Source: Lichenihabitans sp033947565 (GTDB taxonomy: Bacteria > Pseudomonadota > Alphaproteobacteria > Rhizobiales > Beijerinckiaceae). From it: 64,000 bases of DNA. Positions 54,154 through 63,323 of the stretch are shown here, piece after piece. The stretch's first letter is position 1. Each line of letters opens with the position of its first letter. Location: the NCBI RefSeq assembly GCF_033947565.1, contig NZ_JARPVX010000002.1:124001-188000 (forward strand), in the 5' to 3' direction. The position numbers were made by a program, and so were the translations under genes. A model generated the notes under the pieces. The model ran no database searches, was not told where the DNA came from, and saw only the letters and a program-made list of their open reading frames with translations.

Positions 54154-55181
54154 TACCGCTCGGTGAGCTTCAGTTCGATGCGGCGGTTCCGACGCAAGGC
54201 GTCGTCGCTGTCGCCCGTGTCGATCGGCTGGAATTCCCCGAACCCCGCCGCCAGCAGCCGCTGCGGATCGACGCCCTTGCCGACCAGATACTGCACCACC
54301 GCGATGGCGCGCGACGCCGACAGGTCCCAGTTCGACTTGAACTGCGGCGAGGTGATCGGGCGCTTGTCGGTATGGCCGTCGACACGCAGGATCCAGGCGA
54401 TGTCGGGCGGAATCTCGCGTTCGAGCTCGATCACGGCGCTGGCCAGTTGATCGAGCTCCGCATGGCCATCGGGGTTGACGGTGGCCTGGCCTGAATCGAA
54501 CAGCACCTCGGATTGAAACACGAAGCGGTCGCCCACAACCCGGATGCCGGGACGGTTGCCGAGGATCTCGCGCAGTCGGCCAAAGAAGTCCGACCGATAA
54601 CGCGCGAGCTCCTGCACCTTCTGGGCCAGCGCCACATTGAGCCGCGACCCGAGTTCGGCGATGCGGGCCTGACTGTCCTTGTCGCGAGACTCCGAGGCGC
54701 CGAGTGCATCCTCAAGGGCGCCGAGCTGCTTACGCAACGCCGCGATCTGCTGGTTGAGAATGTCCACCTGGGCGAGCGCCCGGCTGGTGTTGTCCTTTTC
54801 GCGTGTCACAGCGCCGGCGGCGTCGGATGTCGCCACGGCTGCGCCGCCACCCGCCAGCACGCCGGCATCGACGACGCCTTGCAGGCGGTTGCGTTCCTTG
54901 GCGGTCGCATCGAGCGTCGCCTGAAGCGAGGCAAGGCTCGACTGGTCGCTCGACGACTTCGATCGCTCGAGGGCGAGCAGCGACGTCAGCTCCTCGATCT
55001 GTCGATTGAGCCGGCCGAGGGCCGAGTCCTTGCCGCTGACTTCGCGCGACATGAAGAACTGCGACAGCATGAACACCGACAACAGGAAGGTGATGACGAG
55101 CAGCATCACCGAAAGGGCATCGACGAAGCCGGGCCAATAATCGATGTGGCGTTGGCTGCGCCGACTGCGCGCAAGCGCCAT
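54153..55181 (-). CDS. OmpA/MotB-type peptidoglycan-binding membrane protein
   Basis: 342 residues. One N-terminal transmembrane helix (ALSVMLLVITFLLSVFMLSQ), as in MotB/TolR, with an Asp just before it in WPGFVDALS that could be the proton site. A long coiled coil (about 50-190) leads to a C-terminal OmpA-like domain: FVFQSEVLFDSGQATVNPDG, LRVDGHTDKRPI, LSASRAIAVVQYLVGKGVD and RRNRRIELKL. It overlaps the ExbB-like gene stop by one base (TGATG) and is followed by GNAT. The pair may form an ion-driven envelope complex. Confidence 0.9.
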   Translation of the reverse strand: MALARSRRSQRHIDYWPGFVDALSVMLLVITFLLSVFMLSQFFMSREVSGKDSALGRLNRQIEELTSLLALERSKSSSDQSSLASLQATLDATAKERNRLQGVVDAGVLAGGGAAVATSDAAGAVTREKDNTSRALAQVDILNQQIAALRKQLGALEDALGASESRDKDSQARIAELGSRLNVALAQKVQELARYRSDFFGRLREILGNRPGIRVVGDRFVFQSEVLFDSGQATVNPDGHAELDQLASAVIELEREIPPDIAWILRVDGHTDKRPITSPQFKSNWDLSASRAIAVVQYLVGKGVDPQRLLAAGFGEFQPIDTGDSDDALRRNRRIELKLTER

Positions 55182-56152
55182 CAGCGCATCTCCTTTTCGC
55201 GCAGCACGCGCTCGAGTAGCCGCCGTGTTTCGTTGCTCTGGCTCGACTGCGTTTCCACCCAGTCGCGGATCAGCTGCTGTTCGGATCGCATGTGCTGCAC
55301 GAGGCCCTGGATGCCCTCCGCGAGATTGGCCATGGCGGCGGTGGCGGCGCGGCTGCTCGACTGGTCGGCGCCGGCCGCAATCTTGTCGAGGGCGGACTGG
55401 AGACCCACCGGCAGTGCGACAGCCTTGGCGTCGCCGCCCTCGCCGAGTGCCTCGGTGGTGTAGTTCGACAGGTTGTCTTCGAGTTCTGTGAAGAAGCGGT
55501 TCTGCGCCTGCCCGGCCTGGAGGTCCAGGAAGCCGAGCACCAGCGAGCCCGACAATCCGAACAGCGACGAGGTGAACGAGACGCTCATGCCCGCGATGGG
55601 GGCCGCGAGGCCGTTCTTCAGATCATCGAACATGGCGCCGGAATCGCCCGTCACCTGCATCGACTGGATGACGCCGGAGATCGACCCGACGGTTTCCAGC
55701 AGGCCCCAGAAGGTGCCGAGCAGGCCGAGGAAAATCAGCAGGCCGGTGAGGTACCGGGCAAGCTCGCGCGATTCGTCGAGGCGCGATCCGACGGCGTCCA
55801 GCACGGCCCGTAGCGTCAGGGTCGACACCGAATTCGGCTGGGCATCCGGGCGGATCACCGCCGTGAGGGGTGCCAGCAGCACCGGGGCCGGCGCGTCGCT
55901 CCCCGGCCGTCGCAGCGCGTTCACCCACCGGACCTCACGGAAGAGCCGGATCACCTGTCGCAGCCCGAGCACGATACCGATGACGGCTACGCCGAAGATG
56001 AGGCCGTTGAGCGCCGGGTTGGCCAGAAAGGCGGCGCTGATCTGCCGGTACAGGATCAGGGCCACGAAGCCGACGAGGATCAGGAAGACCACCATCCGCA
56101 CCAGGAACACCCGTGGCGAGGACAAGCGAAAGGGATCACCGCGTGAGGCCAT
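55181..56152 (-). CDS. MotA/TolQ/ExbB-type proton channel protein
   Basis: 323 residues from the ATG at 56152 (MASRGDPFRL); an upstream TTG frame is less likely. Hydrophobic helices are at FLVRMVVFLILVGFVALILY, GLIFGVAVIGIVLGLRQVI, and the MotA/TolQ/ExbB pair LTGLLIFLGLLGTFWGLLE and APIAGMSVSFTSSLFGLSGS. The C-terminal 80 residues are helical and cytoplasmic. It starts the three-gene unit with the OmpA-like and GNAT genes. No motor, TolA or TonB partner is seen nearby. This pair is frequent in alphaproteobacteria but lacks a firm function. Confidence 0.9.
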   Translation of the reverse strand: MASRGDPFRLSSPRVFLVRMVVFLILVGFVALILYRQISAAFLANPALNGLIFGVAVIGIVLGLRQVIRLFREVRWVNALRRPGSDAPAPVLLAPLTAVIRPDAQPNSVSTLTLRAVLDAVGSRLDESRELARYLTGLLIFLGLLGTFWGLLETVGSISGVIQSMQVTGDSGAMFDDLKNGLAAPIAGMSVSFTSSLFGLSGSLVLGFLDLQAGQAQNRFFTELEDNLSNYTTEALGEGGDAKAVALPVGLQSALDKIAAGADQSSSRAATAAMANLAEGIQGLVQHMRSEQQLIRDWVETQSSQSNETRRLLERVLREKEMR

Positions 56153-56249
56153 CAATCCAATCCGGCGCACCGCCGCCGCGACCGGCGGGGGCTTTCTCAA
56201 TCCTTAGCAGAAGGTTGACGCGGACTCACGCGAATCCCACAGCCAGGGT

Positions 56250-57044
56250 TCAGCCGATGCCCTTGATGGCGGCCAGCATCTCACGCTGGATGTATTCGTT
56301 GCCGGCCAGGATGCTGCCGCCATGGACGATGTCGTCGGTGCCATCGGCCGTGCTGACGAAGCCGCCCGCCTCACGCACCATCAGGGCGCCGGCCGTCACG
56401 TCCCAGCTTTGGATATTGCGCTCCCAATAGCCATCGAAACGACCCGCCGCCACGGCCGCCAGATCGAGCGCCGCCGAGCCGAGGCGGCGCAGGTTGCCGG
56501 AGGTGGCCAGCAACGCCGCGAATTCCTGCTTGAACAAGGGATGGTGCTTGGCCCGCGCCAAGGGCGGGATGCCGCAGGCGATTAGCGAATCCGATAGTTT
56601 GCGCCGGGCCGCCACCCGCATGCGGGTGGCATTGAGAAACGCGCCCTGCCCCTTCTCGGTGACATACATTTCGTCGGTGCCGGGATTGAAGATCAGGCCG
56701 GCCACGATCTGATCTTCGCGAACCAGCGCGATCGAGATGGCGAACAGCGGCAGCCCATGCAGGAAGTTGGTGGTGCCGTCGAGCGGATCGATGTGCCAGG
56801 TGTGGCTCTTGTCCGTGCCCTCGACGGTGCCACCCTCTTCCATCACGAAACCGTAGCCTGGCCGGGCGCGCGACAGTTCCTCGAACAGCACTTTCTCGGC
56901 CCGTTTGTCGGCCGCGGTGACGAAGTCGCCCGGGCCCTTCACCGACACCTGAAGGTTCTCGATCTCGCCGAGGTCGCGCTTCAAGCCGCGGCCGGCCTTC
57001 TGGGCGGCTGCGGTCATGACGGTCATCAGGGCGGATCGGATCAT
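56250..57044 (-). CDS. suhB: Inositol monophosphatase family protein
   Basis: 264-residue Mg-dependent phosphatase. Motifs are DFVTAADKRAE, FVMEEGG (metal Glu), WHIDPLDGTTNFLHGLPLFA and NIQSWDVTAGALMVREAGG. It dephosphorylates inositol-1-phosphate and related sugar phosphates; in some proteobacteria SuhB also supports rRNA antitermination. It is 78 bp after zapA on the same strand and 97 bp before the ExbB-like gene. Confidence 0.93.
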   Translation of the reverse strand: MIRSALMTVMTAAAQKAGRGLKRDLGEIENLQVSVKGPGDFVTAADKRAEKVLFEELSRARPGYGFVMEEGGTVEGTDKSHTWHIDPLDGTTNFLHGLPLFAISIALVREDQIVAGLIFNPGTDEMYVTEKGQGAFLNATRMRVAARRKLSDSLIACGIPPLARAKHHPLFKQEFAALLATSGNLRRLGSAALDLAAVAAGRFDGYWERNIQSWDVTAGALMVREAGGFVSTADGTDDIVHGGSILAGNEYIQREMLAAIKGIG

Positions 57045-57122
57045 GGCGGGCTTCCAAGCGCGGGCAAGGCCGGGTCAAAGCAAATTCGGCCGTCGAACGC
57101 CACCCCTAAACGCCGCGTCGGG

Positions 57123-57491
57123 TCAGTCCCGGCCGATCGCGTCGAGGCCGCGGGCGATCCGCTCGATGCGCTGCGCCGCCTCGACGACCGCCTCCGCCAC
57201 CGTCGCATAACCGGCCTCAAGCCGGTCGTCGACGCTCGCCTCGAGGTCCGCTACCGCGGCCAGCCGAGCTTCGAGCGCGGCTACGCGGGCTTCGGCGGCC
57301 GATAGGTCGTCCGCGATGGTCAAAGCCGCCATCACGGTGATGCGACCGTCGCCGATCTCACCGAAATGGCCGCGCAATTCGGTGATCTTGGCGTCGAGCC
57401 GTTCTGCCAGCCGCTCGAGATGGGCTTCCTCGCCGTCGTCGCAGGCCATGCGATAGGAGCGGCCCGCGATGGACACGGTGACCTGGGTCAT
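57123..57491 (-). CDS. zapA: Cell division protein ZapA
   Basis: 122-residue FtsZ-ring stabiliser. The N-terminal fold is VTVSIAGRSYRMACDDGEEA then LERLAERLDAKITELR and DGRITVMAALTIADDL; the C-terminal helix is long and Ala/Glu/Arg-rich, forming a coiled-coil dimer. The ATG at 57491 is the family start; the upstream extension to 57590 overlaps the DUF4164 gene. It lies 11 bp after DUF4164. Confidence 0.92.
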   Translation of the reverse strand: MTQVTVSIAGRSYRMACDDGEEAHLERLAERLDAKITELRGHFGEIGDGRITVMAALTIADDLSAAEARVAALEARLAAVADLEASVDDRLEAGYATVAEAVVEAAQRIERIARGLDAIGRD

Positions 57492-57502
57492 GCGCGGCTC
57501 CG

Positions 57503-57784
57503 TCAGTCGCCGAGGCGATCGCGCAGCGTGGCGCAAACGGCATCCATCTGCTCGAGCCGTTCGGCGACGGCGGCCCCCGTATGACGCCATTGCTCGCCAG
57601 CCAATTGGCTCTGCTCCAGAGCCTCGCCGAGTCGTGCCCGGTCCTCCTGCATCAAGGCCAGTTCCTGTTCCAGCTGAGCGCGGGCCGCGTCCGCACGGAC
57701 GCGGCGTTCCACGGCCGCCTCCAGAAGGTCGAGGGCACCCGTCAATGTCTTCACGGCATTGTGCAGGCTATCTGGCAGCGCCAT
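57503..57784 (-). CDS. DUF4164 coiled-coil protein
   Basis: 93 residues from the ATG at 57784 (MALPDSLHNAVKTLTGALDL). Almost entirely helical, with heptad-like LEAAVERRVRADAARAQLEQ and LEQMDAVCATLRDRL. DUF4164 genes sit directly before zapA in many Hyphomicrobiales and are presumed to act in cell division. Divergent from gap across 216 bp. An earlier in-frame ATG at 57820 is less likely. Confidence 0.85.
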   Translation of the reverse strand: MALPDSLHNAVKTLTGALDLLEAAVERRVRADAARAQLEQELALMQEDRARLGEALEQSQLAGEQWRHTGAAVAERLEQMDAVCATLRDRLGD

Positions 57785-57877
57785 GGGGAAGTGCGTTCGT
57801 TTCCAGCTGTAGCGGGCCACACAGCTTTGACGTACAAGCGGCGCATTGAAAAGGGGTTGCCCGGCGGACGCGGCGGT

Positions 57878-57902
57878 TCGACCAGGCCGGTTGGCCGGTC
57901 GA
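57878..57902 (+). promoter_or_regulatory. Hairpin in the region upstream of gap
   Basis: TCGACC-A-GGCC and GGCC-GGTCGA pair over 10 bp with one bulged A and a GGTT loop. It lies about 100 bases before the gap ATG in the divergent region between DUF4164 and gap. It may be part of the gap leader or a regulator site; no T run follows. Confidence 0.35.
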
Positions 57903-58000
57903 GCTTACGAAGCCATGCAGCTTGCGCATAGCGCCTCGCATTTCGGCATTGATGCTCGCAGCGGCTTCAGGCATGCCGTGCTGGGCAAAGGAGAACAAGC

Positions 58001-59008
58001 ATGACCGTGAAAGTCGCCATCAACGGCTTCGGGCGCATCGGGAGAAACATCCTGAGGGCGATCGTCGAGTCGGGCCGCACCGACATCCAAGTCGTCGCCA
58101 TCAACGACCTCGGGCCGGTCGAGACCAACGCCCATCTGCTGCGCTTCGACAGCGTGCATGGCCGCTTCCCGCACAAGGTAGAGGTTTCGGGCGACACCAT
58201 CGACGTCGGCACCGGCCCCATCAAGGTCACGGCGATCCGTGATCCGTCCACCCTGCCGCATGCCGAGCTCGGCATCGATATCGCGATGGAATGCACCGGC
58301 ATCTTCACCGCGAAGGACAAGGCCATGGCCCACGTCAAGGCTGGCGCCAAGCGCGTGCTGGTTTCGGCCCCGGCCGACGGCGCCGACAAGACCATTGTCA
58401 TGGGGGTCAATGACAAGACCCTGACCAAGGACGACATCGTGGTGTCGAACGGCTCCTGCACCACCAATTGCCTGGCGCCCATCGCCAAGGTGCTGCACGA
58501 AACGATCGGCATCGAGCACGGCTTCATGACGACGATCCACAGCTACACGGGCGACCAGCCGACGCTCGATACGATGCACAAGGACCTGTATCGCGCCCGC
58601 GCCGCAGCCCTGTCGTCCATCCCGACCTCGACCGGCGCCGCCAAGGCGATCGGCCTCGTGCTGCCCGAGCTTGCCGGCAAGCTCGACGGCTCGGCCATCC
58701 GGGTGCCGACCCCGAACGTGTCGCTGGTGGACCTGAAGCTGGTGGTGAAGCGCGCCACCACGAAGGAAGAAATCAACGCCGCCATGCGGAAGGCCGCGGA
58801 AGGCGAGATGGCCGGCGTGCTCGGCTACACGGACCTGCCGAACGTTTCCAGCGACTTCAACCACGACCCGCATTCGTCCATCTTCCACATGGACCAGACC
58901 AGGGTCATCAACGGCACCTTCGTGCGCGTCGTGTCCTGGTACGACAACGAATGGGGCTTCTCGAACCGCATGGGCGACACCGCCGTCGCGATGGCGAAGC
59001 TCATCTGA
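58001..59008 (+). CDS. gap: Glyceraldehyde-3-phosphate dehydrogenase, type I
   Basis: 335-residue glycolytic/gluconeogenic enzyme. NAD site: KVAINGFGRIGRNILRAIVE; catalytic Cys in SNGSCTTNCLAPIAKVL; HSYTGDQPTLD and VRVVSWYDNEWGFSNRMGD are also canonical. The ATG follows AGGAGAACAAGC. pgk is 144 bp downstream on the same strand, with a strong palindrome between them. The transketolase gene often placed upstream in related genomes is absent here. Confidence 0.97.
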   Translation: MTVKVAINGFGRIGRNILRAIVESGRTDIQVVAINDLGPVETNAHLLRFDSVHGRFPHKVEVSGDTIDVGTGPIKVTAIRDPSTLPHAELGIDIAMECTGIFTAKDKAMAHVKAGAKRVLVSAPADGADKTIVMGVNDKTLTKDDIVVSNGSCTTNCLAPIAKVLHETIGIEHGFMTTIHSYTGDQPTLDTMHKDLYRARAAALSSIPTSTGAAKAIGLVLPELAGKLDGSAIRVPTPNVSLVDLKLVVKRATTKEEINAAMRKAAEGEMAGVLGYTDLPNVSSDFNHDPHSSIFHMDQTRVINGTFVRVVSWYDNEWGFSNRMGDTAVAMAKLI

Positions 59009-59015
59009 CCATCAA

Positions 59016-59043
59016 ACCCTCTCCCGCGCGAGCGGGAGAGGGT
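59016..59043. repeat. REP-like palindrome between gap and pgk
   Basis: ACCCTCTCCCGC and GCGGGAGAGGGT form a perfect 12-bp stem closed by a GCGA tetraloop. It starts 7 bp after the gap stop. No T run follows. The CTCTCCCGC arm is a repeat type familiar from intergenic regions of Hyphomicrobiales genomes. It may stabilise gap mRNA or attenuate pgk. Confidence 0.75.
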
Positions 59044-59152
59044 GTTCCCGCCTTCGCGCGGGCTTGCGGGGCCAGCCGGCCTTGCGCTTCCCCATCATCG
59101 CTGTCCGGGGGACCCGGGGTTTCCCGCCCACCGCGGCGCTTCGGAGACTCCC

Positions 59153-60343
<1,191 letters not shown>

Positions 60344-60355
60344 GGAAACCAACCC

Positions 60356-61576
60356 ATGCCGACGACGGTGGTGCAACACGATCTCGAGGCTCCCGTCGTC
60401 GTGGTGGGCGCCGGGGCGGTCGGCCTGACAGCCGCGATCGCCTTGGCGCGTCAAGGCCGCGCCGTCACCCTTGTGGGCCAACCCGGGGCGCCGCGGCCGG
60501 GACGCACGGTGGCGCTTCTCGAAGGTTCGGTCGACCTGCTGCGGCAGCTTGACCTGTGGCCCTCGATCGCCCCGGCAGCCGAGGCGTTGCGCACCATGCG
60601 GATCGTCGATGCGACGGGGTCGCTGTTTGCGCCGCCCCCCGTCGCCTTCAAGGCCGAGGAGATCGGCCTTTCGGCCTTCGGGTACAACGTCGACAATGCC
60701 ACGCTCGAAGCAGCCCTGTGGCAGGCCGCCGGAACGACGTCCGGGTTGACCCTTGCGTCGTCCGCCGCAACTGGGTTTGCCTTCAAGGCTGATGCCGCTG
60801 ACGTGCGTCTCGACACGGGCGAGGTCTTGCGGGCGTCGCTGGTGGTCGCGGCCGACGGGCGCGCCTCCCTGGCCCGCAAGGCGGCCCACATCGGCGTCCG
60901 CACCACCGAACATCCGCAACGCGCCATGACGGCCACCTTCGCGCATGCCGCACCGCACGGTAACGTATCGACGGAATTCCACACCCGCGAGGGGCCGTTC
61001 ACGCTGGTGCCCCTGCCGGGTGAGGGCCAGCGCCGTTCGAGCCTGGTCTGGGTCATGTCGCCCGCGGCCGCCAGGCGGCGACGCGCTGCCGGCGATGCCG
61101 CCTTTGTGCGGGATGCCGAGCGGCAATGTGCCCGCCTGCTCGGCGCCATGACGCTCGAGGGGGCGATCGGCAGCTTTCCGATCATCACGCAGGCCGCGAC
61201 GGCCCTCATAGGGCCTCGCTTGGTGCTGGTCGGCGAGGCCGCGCATGCCCTGCCGCCGATCGGCGCCCAAGGTTTGAACCTGAGCTTTCGGGATGTCGCG
61301 GCGCTTGTGCGGCATGTCGCCGGTACGCCGCCCGTCGCCGACCCCGGCAATGCCGAGATCCTCCGGGCCTTTGAGCGTGAGCGCCGCCGCGACGTGGCGG
61401 GTCGGATCGCCGCCGTCGACCTGTTGAACGGCTCGTTGCTGTCCCGCGGGGTGGCCACAGATGCGCTGCGGGGCGCCGGCCTGATGGCGCTCGGCCGCGT
61501 GGCACCGGTGCGGCGCTTCCTCATGCGGCATGGCCTTGCTCCGGGCACCGGCCGGTCAGTGAGGCCATCGGCTTGA
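60356..61576 (+). CDS. FAD-dependent monooxygenase, UbiH/UbiF/VisC-COQ6 family
   Basis: 406 residues. FAD-binding motif VVVVGAGAVGLTAAIALARQ at the N-terminus; GRTVALLEGSVDLLRQLDLW; the DG motif in VAADGRASLARKAA; and the second FAD motif LVGEAAHALPPIGAQGLNLS. Members hydroxylate the ring of ubiquinone precursors. Which carbon is modified (C5, C6 or C1) cannot be told. It starts 12 bp after pgk with GAGGAAAC before the ATG, so it may be co-transcribed. Confidence 0.92.
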   Translation: MPTTVVQHDLEAPVVVVGAGAVGLTAAIALARQGRAVTLVGQPGAPRPGRTVALLEGSVDLLRQLDLWPSIAPAAEALRTMRIVDATGSLFAPPPVAFKAEEIGLSAFGYNVDNATLEAALWQAAGTTSGLTLASSAATGFAFKADAADVRLDTGEVLRASLVVAADGRASLARKAAHIGVRTTEHPQRAMTATFAHAAPHGNVSTEFHTREGPFTLVPLPGEGQRRSSLVWVMSPAAARRRRAAGDAAFVRDAERQCARLLGAMTLEGAIGSFPIITQAATALIGPRLVLVGEAAHALPPIGAQGLNLSFRDVAALVRHVAGTPPVADPGNAEILRAFERERRRDVAGRIAAVDLLNGSLLSRGVATDALRGAGLMALGRVAPVRRFLMRHGLAPGTGRSVRPSA

Positions 61577-61645
61577 CGCTCGCCCGGGTGATCGTCCATC
61601 AAGCGCCCTGTTGACACTTTCAGCCGCGGGCCGGACTCTTTCGCT

Positions 61646-62524
61646 TTGTCGCTTCGATCACGCTGGACATCGTTTCGATACAGGTTCGAGCACCGTCTCT
61701 TCCGCTTCGCCGGCCTGCTGCTGGGATCTCTCCCGGTGGAGGTTGCCTCGGCCCTGTCGGGCGGACTCTGGCGTCATGTCGCCCCCCTGACGCACCGGCA
61801 CGGCCGCGCTCTGGCCCACTTGCGCGACGCGATGCCCGAACTCGACGAGCCCGAGCGCGAGCGGGTGATCCGCGCCATGTGGGACAACCTCGGCCGCACC
61901 TTCGCGGAATCGTTCCACCTCGACGCCATTGCGGCCGACGGACGTGTGACCTTCGAGGATCATGCGGTGCTGGAGGCCTGGGCGGCGCGCCCCGGCGGTC
62001 GTGTGGCCTGCGCGGGCCATCTCGGCAACTGGGAGCTGGCAATTCTCGGCATCATGCAGGTCGGCGCCAAACCCTGGAGCATCTACCGGCCGATGAACAA
62101 TCCGCATGTCGATGCGGACGTGCTGCGGATGCGGTCCTTCCTTTACACGGGCGGATTAGTGCCGAAGAGCGGGTCAGTCCCGAGGCAGTTCATGAAGATC
62201 GTCCGCGATGGCGGCAGCATCGGCTTCCTGAGCGACCAGCGGGAAAACAACGGCATCGTGGTGCCCTTGTTCGGTAAGCCCGCGCCGTCCACCACCTTTC
62301 CGGCCATGCTGGCCCGCAGCGTCGGGGCGCCAATCCTTATGGTGCGGATGCGACGCCTGCCCGGCGTCCGCTTCGTGCAATCCTTCGAGCTCCTGCCGGT
62401 GGAAGAGACCGCAGACCGCAAGGCCGATATCGAGGCCGCCACGATGGCGATCCAGAAGACGTTCGAGCGTTATGTCCGGCAGGCGCCCGAGCAGTGGATG
62501 TGGGCGCACCGGCGCTGGAGTTGA
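61646..62524 (+). CDS. Lysophospholipid/lipid A acyltransferase (LpxL/HtrB family)
   Basis: 292-residue inner-membrane acyltransferase. The catalytic H-x4-E motif is in ACAGHLGNWELAILGIMQVG; IYRPMNNPHVD and FLSDQRENNGIVVPLFGKPA match the LpxL/HtrB family; the C-terminus has APEQWMWAHRRW. It adds secondary acyl chains to lipid A precursors, or acts on other lipids. The start is uncertain: the frame begins at TTG 61646 with a weak ribosome site. xthA starts 4 bp after its stop. Confidence 0.9.
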   Translation: MSLRSRWTSFRYRFEHRLFRFAGLLLGSLPVEVASALSGGLWRHVAPLTHRHGRALAHLRDAMPELDEPERERVIRAMWDNLGRTFAESFHLDAIAADGRVTFEDHAVLEAWAARPGGRVACAGHLGNWELAILGIMQVGAKPWSIYRPMNNPHVDADVLRMRSFLYTGGLVPKSGSVPRQFMKIVRDGGSIGFLSDQRENNGIVVPLFGKPAPSTTFPAMLARSVGAPILMVRMRRLPGVRFVQSFELLPVEETADRKADIEAATMAIQKTFERYVRQAPEQWMWAHRRWS

Positions 62525-62528
62525 GGCG

Positions 62529-63305
62529 ATGCGCATAGCGACCTGGAACGTCAATTCGGTGCGCCAGCGCCTCGACCACCTGCTGGGTTACCTTGGCGCG
62601 GTGGCGCCCGACGTGCTCTGCCTGCAGGAGCTGAAATGCACGGACGACAGCTTTCCGCGTCAGGAGATCGAGGCGGCCGGCTATCATTGCAACGTGCATG
62701 GCCAGAAGGGTTTCAACGGTGTCGCGATCCTGTCGCGTCGGCCGGTCGAGGCCACGGCGGGGCTGCCGGGCGAGCCGGAGGATACGCAGGCCCGCTTCAT
62801 CGAAGCGCGCGTGCCGGATGGCGGCGGCGAGATCCTGGTGGCCTCCATCTACCTGCCGAACGGCAACCCCGTGGGGACCGACAAATACCCCTATAAGCTG
62901 CGCTTCATGGATCGGCTGGCCGCTCATGCCCGCCAACGCCTCGCGGAAGGCGCCACGCTCGTCCTGGCCGGCGACTACAACGTCATTCCGGACCGGCGCG
63001 ACGCCGCCGATCCGGAGGCCTGGGTCCACGATGCGCTGTTCCTGCCTGAGACGCGCGAACGGTATCGCACCTTGGTGTCGCTCGGTCTGACCGATGCGCT
63101 GCGGGCCACCACCGATCATGCCGGCGTCTACAGCTTCTGGGATTATCAGGCGGGCGCGTGGCAGCGGAACAAGGGCATCCGCATCGACCACCTGCTTCTG
63201 TCGTCCCGGGCCGCCGACAGGCTGGTGGATGTGACGATCGACAAGGACATGCGGGCGGCCGAAAAGCCGTCCGACCATGTGCCGGTACGCATCGACCTGC
63301 GCTGA
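62529..63305 (+). CDS. xthA: Exodeoxyribonuclease III
   Basis: 258-residue AP endonuclease/3'-exonuclease of base-excision repair. Motifs are MRIATWNVNSVRQRLDHLL, DVLCLQELKCTDDSFP (metal Glu), ASIYLPNGNPVGTDKYPYKL, LVLAGDYNVIPDRRDAADPE, and the C-terminal RIDHLLLSSRAAD with KPSDHVPVRIDL (catalytic Asp-His). The ATG at 62529 follows TTGAGGCG. It is the last plus-strand gene and converges on exoR. Confidence 0.96.
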   Translation: MRIATWNVNSVRQRLDHLLGYLGAVAPDVLCLQELKCTDDSFPRQEIEAAGYHCNVHGQKGFNGVAILSRRPVEATAGLPGEPEDTQARFIEARVPDGGGEILVASIYLPNGNPVGTDKYPYKLRFMDRLAAHARQRLAEGATLVLAGDYNVIPDRRDAADPEAWVHDALFLPETRERYRTLVSLGLTDALRATTDHAGVYSFWDYQAGAWQRNKGIRIDHLLLSSRAADRLVDVTIDKDMRAAEKPSDHVPVRIDLR

Positions 63306-63323
63306 GCAGGCTGGTGGCCGGCG

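Noticed and set aside
53704..56152. MotA-like plus MotB/OmpA-like pair resembling ZorA/ZorB of the Zorya antiphage system
   Set aside because: No ZorC, ZorD or ZorE gene is nearby, and the flanking genes are GNAT and housekeeping genes. The long C-terminal cytoplasmic tail of ZorA is also lacking.
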